DNA of 64,000 nt, taken from positions 1-64,000 of the forward strand of contig DASVVO010000069.1 of NCBI GenBank assembly GCA_036386515.1, in the 5' to 3' direction. The stretch comes from JAIVJZ01 sp036386515 (lineage in GTDB: Bacteria > Acidobacteriota > Blastocatellia > Pyrinomonadales > Pyrinomonadaceae). Of the stretch, positions 1 to 8,306 are shown one piece after another; the first letter of the stretch is position 1, and the number at the start of each line of letters is the position of its first letter. The notes under the pieces are model-generated. The model saw nothing but the letters and a program-made list of their open reading frames with translations. It did not search any database and was not told where the DNA came from. The translations under genes were made by a program, and so were the position numbers.

Positions 1-51
1 GCGGCGTGCGCGGTTCTCCTAAAGACCATGCGCACATTCTATCAATCTCAG

Positions 52-576
52 CTATCTTGCGCGCGGGCATCGAACCCCCGCGCAAGATGGTTCATCCATC
101 CCCGCCGCAAGCGGCGGGGCATTAAGAACCTTTTTCGTAAACTTCTCGGCAATCCTGGCCTGTCTTTCCGGTGTTACGTTGTCTTCCTTAGTAGTGCTGA
201 TAGAGCAATGGAAGACCCTCCGCTCGACTTCCGGCTGTAGATCTGCAAGCGACTTGAATTCGCGCTCCAGTTCTCTCGCGTTCCGCCCAGCCATATTTCC
301 CGCAATAATTACCCCTCGTGTTTCTTGCTTCATGTCCTGAGATACACCGTCCGCTTCTAGTGGCACTGAAGATATGCGAGTAAGCTCTTCTACCCTTTCC
401 AGCCCCACCCAGTTATGCTCATTAATCTCCGGCTGGTTTAAAGCCTCTAGAACCTTCTTCGCTTTCTCTTCCTGCATTGGTTCCCGCTCAGGCGGCGGCT
501 TATTCTTGTGCTCGAAGAGGTAGTTAAGAATCCCTCCGAAGCTACGTCCCTTACTGATTTTGGCTATCACTATCAT
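52..576 (-). pseudogene. Truncated relaxase (MobA/VirD2-like), N-terminal part
   Basis: The reading frame has 174 codons, but only about the first 148 look like relaxase. It starts MIVIAKISKGRSFGG, continues through a GVIIAGNMAGRNARELERE segment and reaches a HCSIST strand typical of the relaxase fold. Complete relaxases of this type usually exceed 300 residues, and the nickase part after this point is missing. The last about 25 codons run through two strong hairpins (100-119 and 54-88) and have no relaxase character, so I infer that another sequence interrupted the gene. Its start overlaps the mobC-like stop by 26 bp, the usual mobC-relaxase arrangement. It would have nicked oriT during mobilization; this copy should not work. 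Confidence 0.72.
54..119. repeat. Two adjacent strong hairpins that end the relaxase remnant
   Basis: The inner hairpin has 9-bp perfect arms (100-108 and 111-119, CCCCGCCGC/GCGGCGGGG) and a 2-nt loop. The outer one has arms 54-67 and 77-88 (ATCTTGCGC...GCGCAAGAT, with two extra bases on the left). They lie exactly where relaxase similarity stops, so they could be a REP-type palindrome or the end of an inserted element. What lies left of the window is unknown. Confidence 0.6.
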
Positions 577-961
577 CCCCCGTTAGTAATTTGCGTCGCA
601 CAGATTGCAGTAGCTCATGTGTGTCATTGATGAGGCTCGGACTGATCCCATGACACTTGCCGGTGTTGAGGAGTGTCATCAACTTTTTAAGATTGGTAGC
701 CATGAGTGCCAAGCCGCGATGCGCCTTAATATTGATCGCAGGGATGGGGCGTGGCATGCGGTAACCAACTCCGCGGTAGCGGAGATAGCCCGCCTTTGTC
801 ATGTGATTGGCGGTGGCACTGCGCATGATCTCATCCTCCTCATATTTGTTAACTGGGACGGAGATTCTCCCCGCGCGGCGCTCATCATCGGCCAACTCGG
901 GTCGGCCACGCCGCACCTTTGGTTCCTTCTTGATAATTTTTCTAAGTCGCTTCTTTTTCAT
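551..961 (-). CDS. MobC-like relaxosome accessory protein
   Basis: The protein has 136 residues. It begins MKKKRLRKIIKKEPK, is very basic for 25 residues, then contains a ribbon-helix-helix-like block (RISVPVNKYEEDEI followed by KAGYLRYRGVG) that matches the MobC layout of a strand followed by a helix ending in YLR. MobC proteins bind oriT and help the relaxase open DNA. The 3' end overlaps the relaxase remnant by 26 bp. I chose the ATG at 961; an upstream ATG at 1045 adds 28 residues without MobC character. It is part of the mobile element at the left edge. Confidence 0.68.
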   Translation of the reverse strand: MKKKRLRKIIKKEPKVRRGRPELADDERRAGRISVPVNKYEEDEIMRSATANHMTKAGYLRYRGVGYRMPRPIPAINIKAHRGLALMATNLKKLMTLLNTGKCHGISPSLINDTHELLQSVRRKLLTGDDSDSQNQ

Positions 962-1366
962 GATTGCTCCGATGGGTAGAAATTTATGTACTACCAAAAC
1001 ATTGCTGGCTGCTGCCGAAATGACGCGGTAGGCTTTCACGGCCACGGTTCAGTCCGCCGACGTGTAGGTGAGAGGGAAATGTCCGAAGGAAAGGACAAGA
1101 AGCTATTTGCTGTTGCCGCGGTGATCGCGCCGGTAAGAACAAGTAGCCGCTAAAGATCAAGAGTGGGATCAACTGTGTGTATGGACATAGCTAATCGAAT
1201 TTATAAACTTAGGAGTTCTAGGCCGGGTGATAGCCGTCAAAGAAATTTGCAAGTCCAAGGCATTGCGTTCCCGTCAATTGAGCTGAAGCGGCAAGGAATG
1301 TCATGCTAGTGATAAACAATATCGTGCTCCGCTATCGCTCAACTAAAATCACATGTTTGCGTTCAT
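962..1366. other. Intergenic region of the mobile element, possible oriT location
   Basis: These 405 bp contain no convincing gene. In mobC-relaxase elements oriT normally lies just upstream of mobC, so this is the first place to look for it. I could not identify a nic site by eye. The stretch is AT-richer than the chromosome to the right of 4.2 kb. Confidence 0.35.
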
Positions 1367-2122
1367 TCACATGTCCAATTGCAATTGTCCATCGTCTTGG
1401 GTCGCAACGTTTGCTGTAGGACTCCGTGCTCTGGTTGCTGTCCCTTTAACTACTCTTCCAGCTAACGCTAAATATTGCGCGAGGATAGCGTCAGCTACCA
1501 CGACTTCTTTCGTTTGCCCACTTCTCTCGATGATTTCCGTTAGTGCAATATGAATATCTTTTGGAAGGTGCACGCGCAGCAAGTACAAGGCTTCTCGTTC
1601 AGGAGAAGCCTTATCCATCAGCACATCGCGTTTGAGTTCCCGCACATAAGAGCGGAACTGCTGGAGTTTGTATTCAGGTTCCGCGTTTTTCGCTTGGGCA
1701 ATCTCAATCGCCGCCAGCGGATCTGGCGCGCTAAGTGCGACGACGTAGTACTCGCGCGGCAAACAGTCCTCGTGCACGAGCATAGTTTCGCCCCGTTTGA
1801 AGAATGTTTCGCTAATCCTTGCATCAGTATCTAGAGTCTTGGTATTGATCCCGATCTCTTTTGCCAGCCGAGTCATCTGCGCCTTGATTCCCAAGCCTTC
1901 CCTGTCCTGTTTACCACGTCCGCCGGCGAGACGGATGGGGATGCGCCGACGTAACTCAGCGGCGCACACGCCACGCAAGACAAAGGCGAATCTCTCAAGA
2001 TACAAAGCGTTGATTGCTGTCTTTACAAGTGCCGCATCGTCCATTTGTGAGATGGACGGCAGCAAAGTCATAAGCTCATTTACCTGCTCAACTCTCGTGA
2101 TCAATTGATTCGTATTCTCCAT
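1367..2122 (-). CDS. Unknown protein of the mobile element, possible DNA binding
   Basis: The protein has 251 residues, no signal peptide and no membrane segment. I do not recognise the family. Around residues 80-105 the segment KAQMTRLAKEIGINTKTL looks like a helix-turn-helix, followed by DARISETFF. That arrangement resembles HTH regions in plasmid or phage DNA-binding proteins, but the match is only by eye. The C-terminal 25 residues are polar and low in complexity. The gene lies between the mobilization genes and the excisionase/integrase pair, so a role in element maintenance or control is an inference from position only. Confidence 0.55.
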   Translation of the reverse strand: MENTNQLITRVEQVNELMTLLPSISQMDDAALVKTAINALYLERFAFVLRGVCAAELRRRIPIRLAGGRGKQDREGLGIKAQMTRLAKEIGINTKTLDTDARISETFFKRGETMLVHEDCLPREYYVVALSAPDPLAAIEIAQAKNAEPEYKLQQFRSYVRELKRDVLMDKASPEREALYLLRVHLPKDIHIALTEIIERSGQTKEVVVADAILAQYLALAGRVVKGTATRARSPTANVATQDDGQLQLDM

Positions 2123-2682
2123 AATTCACCTAGTCCTTGAACATCCTTCTTTAGTCTTCTCGCCTAAAGCGAGCTGACATAGTTTTCTGAAAGCATCAAT
2201 GTGGGTTATAGAGCCGGAAACCTATTCACTCTCCCTTAGCTTTCAAGGTCATGTGCGCATTAAGAACTGCGCGCTGCTTATACACAGTGCAACATCCGTG
2301 CCGTATAGATCACATAGCCATTACACGTTAGGTCGCATAGCCATTACACCGCTTAGAGTCGCCTCTGAGCACTTTTAGCCTACCCCCCCGAGTCATTTCT
2401 ATTGGGCCACTTCTACCCGCTTTAATGATGGCAACTAATCTCTTCCATTCTCTTCCACTCTGTTGGCGAAAATAACCACCCACTGTGTTTCACGAAAAGC
2501 CAAGAGTTTCGCTTCTTTTTCATCTGTTATTCGACCCTACATGGATTTGAAGACTATGCGACTCACTAGCTGCACACTTATTGCACTAGCCAGTGACTAG
2601 GTGGTGCTCACCTGCGAAGGCATTACAGGACTACCCGGAGTTAGGTTCAGGCACCAATTATCGAACGGTAGGAAAGTAAGAA
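2123..2682. other. Intergenic region with iteron-like direct repeats
   Basis: This 560-bp region lies between divergent genes (unknown protein leftward, excisionase/integrase rightward). It contains two 14-bp direct repeats 23 bp apart (2313-2349) and a repeated CTCTTCCA word near 2441-2458. No gene is convincing. It should carry promoters for both directions and possibly recombination or regulatory sites. Confidence 0.4.
2313..2349. repeat. Two direct 14-bp repeats, 23-bp period
   Basis: The word CATAGCCATTACAC occurs at 2313-2326 and again at 2336-2349. The spacing is close to two helical turns, so a dimeric protein could bind both copies on the same DNA face. Candidates are the neighbouring excisionase-like protein or the unknown protein at 1367-2122. 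Confidence 0.6.
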
Positions 2683-2889
2683 ATGAACAATCGTATTCAC
2701 TCAAGCACCCAGTCTGAGCAGCCCCAGTTTTTAACCGTCGCGGAAGTAGCCGAGTTGCTGCGCCTCAAGCCACGCACTATCTACGAGATGGTCAGTGAGA
2801 GACGTATCCCCTACCGGAAGGCGGGCGACCGGACGATCTTTCTCCTCGACGAGATATTGAAGTGGACGAAACCGGACGACAGGGATTAG
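2683..2889 (+). CDS. Excisionase-like helix-turn-helix protein
   Basis: This 68-residue protein contains the MerR/AlpA-type winged helix of DNA-binding excisionases: FLTVAEVAELLRLKPRTIYE, then RIPYRKAGDRTIFLLDEIL. After a short polar N-terminus the domain fills the whole protein. It lies 52 bp upstream of the integrase on the same strand, the usual xis-int arrangement, so it probably directs excision of the element or regulates int. An upstream AGGAAAGTAAGAA stretch gives a plausible ribosome site. A small transcriptional regulator of the same fold is the alternative. Confidence 0.82.
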   Translation: MNNRIHSSTQSEQPQFLTVAEVAELLRLKPRTIYEMVSERRIPYRKAGDRTIFLLDEILKWTKPDDRD

Positions 2890-2941
2890 GATGCGAGTAA
2901 TTCCTTGACACGGGCTGCGATCCGCAGAAAGGAAGAAGCAG

Positions 2942-4084
2942 ATGGCGATTTTCAGAAGGAAATACAAGGACAAGGATGGAAGGTGGCAACTGACGAAGAC
3001 CTTCTATTACGACTTCTGGGTGGAGGGGCGGCGCTACCGCGGCTCCATTCCGGAGACTAGAACTAAAGCTCAGGCCGAGCGCGCCGAGACAAAAATCCGC
3101 GACTCGGTTTACGAGGGAAAGTACGGGAAGGCGGTCATAGCGCCGACGCTCGCAAAGTTCGTCGCTGAAACCTACCTTCCTCACTCGCGGCAGCACAAGC
3201 GCTCGTGGAAGCATGATGGATTCCGCGTGCGCCCGCTCGTCGCAGCTCTTGGCAAGTATCGACTCGACGAGATATCTCAGATACGGATCGAGCGGTACAA
3301 GCGTGATCGCGGTGCAACGGTTTCGAAGCGGGGATCGGAGTTTTCACCCGCCTCTGTGAACCGTGAGTTAGAACTCCTCTCGGCCATCTTTAGCTACGCG
3401 CTTGACCTCGGAGTTTTCGTGGGGACTAATCCCTGTCGCAGGGTGAAGCGCTTGGATGAAGATAACGAACGAACTCGCATCCTCTTTTATGAGGAGGAGG
3501 AGCGTTTGATGGCTCAACTGGTTGGCAGGCGGGCGCACCTTGCCTCGATTGTCCAACTCGCGATTCACACGATGCTTCGCAAGATGGAGCTTCTCAGTCT
3601 CTGTAAGGCGAACCTCGACTTCGAGCGGGGTCTGATCTGGGCATCGAACTCCGGCGGGCAGAGAACGAAGTCGAAGAAGAGCCGCCCTGTCCCGATGAAC
3701 TCGCTAGCGAGGCAGATGCTAGAAGAACTCTGCCGAGCGAGCGAGAGCGAGTACGTCTTCCCGAACGAGGAGACAGGAAGCTATATCAAGGACGTGAAGA
3801 CGGGCTTCAGTTCGGCCTGCCGGGACGCGAAGATCAAGGACTTCAGATTCCATGATCTGCGGCGCACCGGCGCGACGAGGCTCGGGGAAGGAGGTGCCGA
3901 CGCCTTCTACATCACGGCCATCCTCGGACACTCTGATGTGAACACGAGCCAGATCTACACCATCGCCACGAATGAGGGGTTGCGGCGCGCGATGGAGTCG
4001 CTAACTCGGGGGCGAGGGCCGACCGTCACAGAAGTCCCCACAAACGAAGAACGGCTGCCGGAGGCGACAGCCGTAAGTGCTTGA
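2942..4084 (+). CDS. Tyrosine-recombinase integrase
   Basis: This 380-residue protein is a complete phage-type integrase. The N-terminus (about 1-60) is an arm-type DNA-binding region, about 65-165 is the SAM-like core-binding domain, and the catalytic domain follows. Catalytic residues are visible: Arg213 in MLRKMELL, His304 and Arg307 in FHDLRRTG, His330 in ILGHSDV and the nucleophile Tyr339 in SQIYT. An AGGAAGAAGC ribosome site precedes the ATG. The gene ends 7 bp from the 3' end of tRNA-Met, which marks that tRNA as the attachment site. It should catalyse site-specific insertion and, with the upstream excisionase, removal of the element. Confidence 0.93.
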   Translation: MAIFRRKYKDKDGRWQLTKTFYYDFWVEGRRYRGSIPETRTKAQAERAETKIRDSVYEGKYGKAVIAPTLAKFVAETYLPHSRQHKRSWKHDGFRVRPLVAALGKYRLDEISQIRIERYKRDRGATVSKRGSEFSPASVNRELELLSAIFSYALDLGVFVGTNPCRRVKRLDEDNERTRILFYEEEERLMAQLVGRRAHLASIVQLAIHTMLRKMELLSLCKANLDFERGLIWASNSGGQRTKSKKSRPVPMNSLARQMLEELCRASESEYVFPNEETGSYIKDVKTGFSSACRDAKIKDFRFHDLRRTGATRLGEGGADAFYITAILGHSDVNTSQIYTIATNEGLRRAMESLTRGRGPTVTEVPTNEERLPEATAVSA

Positions 4085-4122
4085 AACTGTTGGTAGCGGG
4101 GGGGAGACTTGAACTCCCGACC
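4085..4122. other. Probable attachment site at the tRNA-Met 3' end
   Basis: The integrase stop codon is followed after 6 bp by the CCA end of the tRNA gene. Tyrosine integrases of this class commonly recombine in tRNA 3' ends and leave the tRNA whole on one side. I found no second copy of the tRNA 3' sequence in 1-4084, so the other boundary should lie left of the window. Confidence 0.5.
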
Positions 4123-4167
4123 TTGGGGTTATGAATCCCACGCTCTAACCACCTGAGCTACCCCGCC
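4091..4167 (-). tRNA. tRNA-Met (CAU), elongator type
   Basis: The reverse strand folds into a complete 77-nt cloverleaf with encoded CCA. The acceptor stem is GGCGGGG/CCCCGCT (first pair G-U), the D arm is GCTC/GAGC, the T arm is GGGAG-TTCAAGT-CTCCC, and the anticodon loop is TTCATAA. The loop and the G-U first pair match elongator Met rather than initiator or Ile2, which also reads CAT in the gene. One oddity is an A-C mismatch where position 31 faces 39 at the base of the anticodon loop; most tRNA-Met genes have A-T there. Confidence 0.92.
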
Positions 4168-4182
4168 ACGTTGGGAAGAAAC

Positions 4183-4210
4183 ATTATAGGGGGCGTGGTT
4201 GAAAGGTCAA
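4183..4210 (-). promoter_or_regulatory. Sigma-70 promoter of the tRNA-Met gene
   Basis: On the minus strand a perfect -10 TATAAT (4183-4188) and a -35 TTGACC (4205-4210) are separated by 16 bp. The -10 lies 15 bp upstream of the first tRNA base. Confidence 0.75.
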
Positions 4211-4361
4211 GTTAGGTGGGGGCGGGTGGGGCGGTTTGCTAGCGGGTGGCGGCTGCACGTATTATCGGGGCTAATTTGTTGAGTTGGCGGGGCGGTTGCA
4301 GCCGGTGGCCGTGTGCGGAGATGGTGAAGCGGAAGATTGACCGGCGGGGAAGGAATTGTTG

Positions 4362-5333
4362 ATGGCTGACTTGGTTCATCGTCCGAGGCGACTGCGGCGG
4401 CGGGAGGCTTTGCGCGCGTTGGTGCGCGAGGCGCGCCTGGCGCGTGAGGATTTGGCTCTGCCGCTGTTCGCGTGTGCGGGCACGGGCGTGAGGCGTGAAA
4501 TTTCTTCGATGCCGGGGGTTTTTAATTTGTCGGTGGACGAGGTGGCGCGCGAGGCGTCGAGGGCTTTCGACGTGGGCGTGCCGGCGATCATTTTGTTCGG
4601 GCTGCCGGAGACGAAGGACGAGACGGCGACGGGCGCGTATGCCGCGGACGGCGTGGTGCAGGCGGCGATCCGGGCGGTGCGTCGCGCCGTGCCGGAGATG
4701 GTCGTTATCGCCGACACGTGTTTGTGCGAGTACACTTCGCACGGGCATTGCGGGGTGGTGCGCGAGGGCGAGTTGTTGAACGACGAGACGTTGGAGTTAT
4801 TGGCGCAGACGGCGGTGAGTCAGGCCGAGGCGGGCGCGGACATCGTCGCGCCGTCGGCGATGATGGACGGGCAGGTCGGCGCGATCCGCGAGGCGCTCGA
4901 CGGCGCGGGTTTGGATCAAGTTGCGATCATGTCTTACGCGGTGAAATATGCGTCGGCCTTTTACGGGCCGTTCCGCGAGGCGGCGGCGAGCGCGCCCGCG
5001 TTCGGCGATCGTCGCTCCTACCAGATGGACGGGGCGAACGCGCGCGAGGCGATGCGCGAGGCCGAACTCGATTACGCGGAGGGCGCGGACTTCCTGATGG
5101 TCAAACCGGCGACCGCCTACCTGGACATCCTGCGGATGGTGCGCGACCGTTTCGATCTGCCGCTCGCCGCTTATCACGTGTCGGGCGAGTACGCGATGAT
5201 CAAGGCGGCGGCCGCGCGCGGGTGGATTGACGAGGAGCGCGTGATGATGGAGACGCTGACCTCGATCCGCCGCGCCGGAGCCGACCTCATCATCACCTAT
5301 TACGCGCAGGACGCGGCACGACTGCTACGCTAA
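4362..5333 (+). CDS. hemB: Delta-aminolevulinic acid dehydratase (porphobilinogen synthase)
   Basis: HemB condenses two 5-aminolevulinate molecules into porphobilinogen for heme synthesis in the cytoplasm. The 323-residue protein has the usual length. Both Schiff-base lysines are visible: Lys195 in SYAVKYASAF and Lys248 in FLMVKPA. The zinc-type cysteine cluster is Cys120, Cys122 and Cys130 in DTCLCEYTSHGHCG. I start at the ATG at 4362, which follows an AAGGAA site by 6 bp; two TTG codons just upstream are less likely. No other heme genes are adjacent. Downstream, a repeat-built hairpin separates it from the convergent glycosidase gene. Confidence 0.97.
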   Translation: MADLVHRPRRLRRREALRALVREARLAREDLALPLFACAGTGVRREISSMPGVFNLSVDEVAREASRAFDVGVPAIILFGLPETKDETATGAYAADGVVQAAIRAVRRAVPEMVVIADTCLCEYTSHGHCGVVREGELLNDETLELLAQTAVSQAEAGADIVAPSAMMDGQVGAIREALDGAGLDQVAIMSYAVKYASAFYGPFREAAASAPAFGDRRSYQMDGANAREAMREAELDYAEGADFLMVKPATAYLDILRMVRDRFDLPLAAYHVSGEYAMIKAAAARGWIDEERVMMETLTSIRRAGADLIITYYAQDAARLLR

Positions 5334-5335
5334 AA

Positions 5336-5452
5336 GCTGTCAGTTGTCCGTGGTCAGTTGTCAGTTGCAGGTGGCAATCAGACGAGTTGCCAGAGACGGA
5401 TTTTGAACAACCGACCACGGACAAAGAACAACTGACAACTGACAACTGACAG
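5336..5452. repeat. STRR hairpin A (word AGTTGTC)
   Basis: The left arm (5337-5367) and right arm (about 5408-5452) are imperfect reverse complements, each made of near-direct repeats of the 7-nt word CAGTTGT/ACAACTG. A TTTTTCCTT tail follows the right arm, so it could terminate hemB. The loop resembles that of hairpin H (26567-26681), so the two are copies of one element. Confidence 0.8.
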
Positions 5453-5462
5453 TTTTTCCTTA

Positions 5463-7265
5463 TTATCTCACTTCAACTTCGACGGGTTTGGCGTCGCGGT
5501 TGTGGTCGCCGGTCGGGAAGTTGGAGAGGTTGAGGCCGAAGGGGAGATCGGCGTCGAGTTCGACGACGAAGCGAACGGAGAGCGGGCGACCACGTGCGGC
5601 CTCGGCGCGCAGGGCGAGTGAGTTCACGCGCCACTCCTGCATGAGCACTTGCGGCGGCTGCTCGACGGTCACGAGACGCGATCCACAATTCGTCCCGTTA
5701 AGGTAGAGCGTAACGCGCGTGCCCTCGTAGCGACCCCGCGCTTCGGGGGGAAGGACGGGTTGCAGGTGCGCGCGCACGACGATCTCGCCGACCTGACGCC
5801 AGTCTTCCCTGCCCGGCACGACGTACTCGAAGAAGCCCATCCCCGAACCCCACACGTAACCGCTGCCGCCGCCCATCTTTTCAAAGCGACCGCGCACGGC
5901 CTGTTCCGGCAGGAAGCGGTAGAGCAAGCCGCCGCCGGGAAGCGGGTTCGTGATGTCGGGCTGCGCGCCCGCTTCGCCCGCGGGGCGCGTGAAGGCGAAC
6001 TGTCGCGGGATGAGATGACGCCGCACGTCGAGCGTATGGTCGGGCGGCGCGGCGGCGCGCTGCGACGTGAAGAGGGTCGCGCCGCGCGCGATCTCGGCGC
6101 GCACGGCCGTGTCGCGCTCGTCCGTGTAGGTGATGCCGTAGCCGCGGCGCGGGTCGGGCGTGATGATCCAGAAGATCGCGCCCGCCGCGCCGTTTCGCGC
6201 GGAGTGCTCGAAGTAGGCGCGATACCACTCGGCCTGCGTGTGTCCCTCGTAGCCTTCCGGCCCCATGCCGAACTCGCCCATCACGAGCGGTTTGTTGAGC
6301 GAGAAGGTGGCGGCGGCGCGGTTCGTGATGAACTCGCCGAGCGCGTCGGGCGACGTGACGAACGTGTCGTGGTCGTCGCGCGGGTAGTTGTGTACGTCGA
6401 TGAAATCGACGTGCGGGAGGCGGTGCTCGTCCAACCACGCGCGCCGCTCGAAGGCCGAGCGATAGCCCCAGGTGCCGGGCGTCAAGAGGTGATCCGGGTC
6501 GAGTGATTTGATGTATGCGCTCATCTCCTCGACCCACGCGTGCCGCTCGTGCCAGCGACCGGGCGGAGCCTGCGCTTCGTTCATCAACTCGTAGGCCATG
6601 ATGGTGGGGTCGTCGCGGTAGAGCGTGCCCGTTACGGTGTTGCGGCGCGAGACGATGCGTTCGACGTGCTGACGATAGAGGCGGCGCGTTTCCTCGTTGG
6701 TGTAAAAGAGCATCGCCCGCTCGACGTTGATGCCGAACGGCTGCGTCTCGTCGGCCGCGTCGGGCACGCCCGCCCAGCGCAGGTATTGCGTGACGCCGCC
6801 CGTGTCGCGCCACCAATTGACGAGGCAGAGTTGGACGCGCAGGTTGCGGCGCGCGGCTTCGGCCAGTACGTGGTCGAGGTGGACGAAGGCTGCTTCGTTC
6901 CAATCGTCGGGGGCGCGGCGGAAGGGGTGCGTGCGCGGCCAGTCGTCGCGGTCGCGCCCGACCGGCATCACGCCGTCGCGTTCCGTGCCCTCGCCGTAAG
7001 CCCACACGCGCAGCACGCGGAGGCCGAGCCGTTCGGCCTCGGCGAGCGTCTCCGGCATCCGCGCGCGATCCTCTTCGCGGTACATGACGGAGACGTTCGC
7101 GCCCGCGAAGCGAAACGGTTGTTTGTCCACGAGGAAGCGCGTGCCGTTCGTCGTGACGAAATGCGGAGGCACGGTCTTCGGGCGCGCGGCGGGTTCGCGC
7201 ACGGTCAGGATGATCGCCGCGCCCATGACGAGCGCGAGCACGAGAAAGAAGAAATTTTGTTTCAA
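5463..7265 (-). CDS. Membrane-anchored GH5-type glycoside hydrolase (mannanase-like)
   Basis: The 600-residue protein begins with one hydrophobic segment (residues 5-22, a signal anchor or signal peptide) and then has a TIM-barrel glycosidase of the cellulase (GH5) superfamily to about residue 390. The acid/base Glu is in AYELMNEAQ and the nucleophile Glu in LVMGEFGMG. The motifs VLRVWAYGEG and DFIDVHNYPRDD also fit beta-mannanase-like GH5 proteins. About residues 430-600 form a C-terminal beta-rich region, possibly an accessory domain. It probably cleaves mannan or another beta-glycan outside the cytoplasm; substrate is not certain. No other carbohydrate genes are nearby. Confidence 0.82.
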   Translation of the reverse strand: MKQNFFFLVLALVMGAAIILTVREPAARPKTVPPHFVTTNGTRFLVDKQPFRFAGANVSVMYREEDRARMPETLAEAERLGLRVLRVWAYGEGTERDGVMPVGRDRDDWPRTHPFRRAPDDWNEAAFVHLDHVLAEAARRNLRVQLCLVNWWRDTGGVTQYLRWAGVPDAADETQPFGINVERAMLFYTNEETRRLYRQHVERIVSRRNTVTGTLYRDDPTIMAYELMNEAQAPPGRWHERHAWVEEMSAYIKSLDPDHLLTPGTWGYRSAFERRAWLDEHRLPHVDFIDVHNYPRDDHDTFVTSPDALGEFITNRAAATFSLNKPLVMGEFGMGPEGYEGHTQAEWYRAYFEHSARNGAAGAIFWIITPDPRRGYGITYTDERDTAVRAEIARGATLFTSQRAAAPPDHTLDVRRHLIPRQFAFTRPAGEAGAQPDITNPLPGGGLLYRFLPEQAVRGRFEKMGGGSGYVWGSGMGFFEYVVPGREDWRQVGEIVVRAHLQPVLPPEARGRYEGTRVTLYLNGTNCGSRLVTVEQPPQVLMQEWRVNSLALRAEAARGRPLSVRFVVELDADLPFGLNLSNFPTGDHNRDAKPVEVEVR

Positions 7266-7311
7266 CGCCGGATGGAGAACTTTCTAAAGTGGTTTATGTG
7301 CGCGAGAGGTT

Positions 7312-7671
7312 TCAGGGGCGCGGGTTGGTCAAACGGAGAAAACCGATGACGGCGCAGATGCTGCCGAGCAGCAGGAACAGCAGGGAGAACACGCCGAAGC
7401 TGATCACTTTTTCCGGGTCGGTTTCGTTCATGCCGAAGATGGCGACCGCCAGCAGGTGCAGGTAGAAACCGAGCAGGCAGACGCAACTGAAGGCGAACCA
7501 GCGGGTGGCGGGGCCGAAGGCGCGGGCACGGGCGAAACCGAGCACGGAGGCGATGAACCAGCCGAGCAGCCCGCCGAAGAAGAGGACGAAAAAGACGACG
7601 ACCGTGAGCGAGGCGAAGCGCGGCACGGGGGCTTGCGCCAACATGAGCGGGAGAGTCGAAGCGTTGAGCAT
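7312..7671 (-). CDS. Small integral membrane protein, unknown function
   Basis: The 119-residue protein is almost entirely hydrophobic, with three or four predicted membrane helices (about residues 20-45, 57-80 and 90-113). I do not recognise a family. It lies 46 bp upstream of the GH5 start on the same strand and could be cotranscribed. A short polar loop, MNETDPEKV, separates the last helices. Confidence 0.62.
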   Translation of the reverse strand: MLNASTLPLMLAQAPVPRFASLTVVVFFVLFFGGLLGWFIASVLGFARARAFGPATRWFAFSCVCLLGFYLHLLAVAIFGMNETDPEKVISFGVFSLLFLLLGSICAVIGFLRLTNPRP

Positions 7672-7904
7672 GCGTTTTCAGTTCCTCATTCGAGCCGAAC
7701 GGGATCGGCACAAGAAATCGCCGTCCGCGCGGAGTCTGTCTTGAGCAGCCACACGGCGCGCGAACGGCGTCGCAGAGTTTCCAGCCCGGCGTTCCCGGCG
7801 CGGCCGCACGGACGCGAGAGCGAGCGCGCGTCGCACATCGAATTGTCGCGCCCGCGCTCGCGTTGGCAGGCCGGGCGCGGGCGACCATGCTTGCAGGCGT
7901 CCGG

Positions 7905-8120
7905 CTACGTGATGTGAATTTCTTCTTCCTTGTTGACGTGGCGCACGAAGTAGAGCAGCGCGCAGATGCAGGCCACGACCGCCAGCCCGATGGCGTACCA
8001 GAGCCAACTCTTGTTTCCCTGCGACCCCTCCGATTGCAGGAATTTCACGAAGTAATAGAGTGCGCCGACACTGGCGATGAGACCCACCACCCAGTAAACG
8101 ATGTCCAGAATGCGATTCAT
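7905..8120 (-). CDS. Small two-helix membrane protein, unknown function
   Basis: The 71-residue protein has two membrane helices (about 8-28 and 42-60) separated by a polar EGSQGNKSW loop, and ends in an acidic HVNKEEEIHIT tail. It starts at an ATG preceded by a GGAGGGTC-like site. No family is recognised. Confidence 0.62.
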   Translation of the reverse strand: MNRILDIVYWVVGLIASVGALYYFVKFLQSEGSQGNKSWLWYAIGLAVVACICALLYFVRHVNKEEEIHIT

Positions 8121-8306
8121 GTTTTGACCCTCCGGCGTTGGTTGTTAATCGAAATGATGGCAAGCAAACCGGCGACCACTCGCTGTAACGTATGATCCGA
8201 AAAAATTACGCCAGACTTGTCGGGACAGTCGTTATCGGGCAAAGAAACTTTTTGTGTACGGCCGTTATGTTACCGCCGCCGCGCGCGAGAAGCAAGATGG
8301 AAAAAA
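8121..8306. other. Intergenic region upstream of the two-helix protein
   Basis: No gene is visible. It should hold the leftward promoter of the small membrane gene. The GC content drops in the part from 8190 to 8270. The remainder of the gap to selB is filled by the STRR hairpin. Confidence 0.4.

Noticed and set aside
54..90. T-arm-like sequence (GGTTCGATGCCC on the minus strand) suggesting a tRNA
   Set aside because: No acceptor, D or anticodon arm can be drawn around it, and there is no CCA. It is part of a simple hairpin.
962..1366. Specific nic site of an oriT
   Set aside because: I could not identify a core by eye that would distinguish it from background; only the region is proposed.
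5649..7349. Long open frames antisense to the GH5 gene
   Set aside because: They are caused by high GC at third positions. They are Arg/Ala/Gly-rich, have no motifs, and the GH5 frame has clear catalytic motifs.
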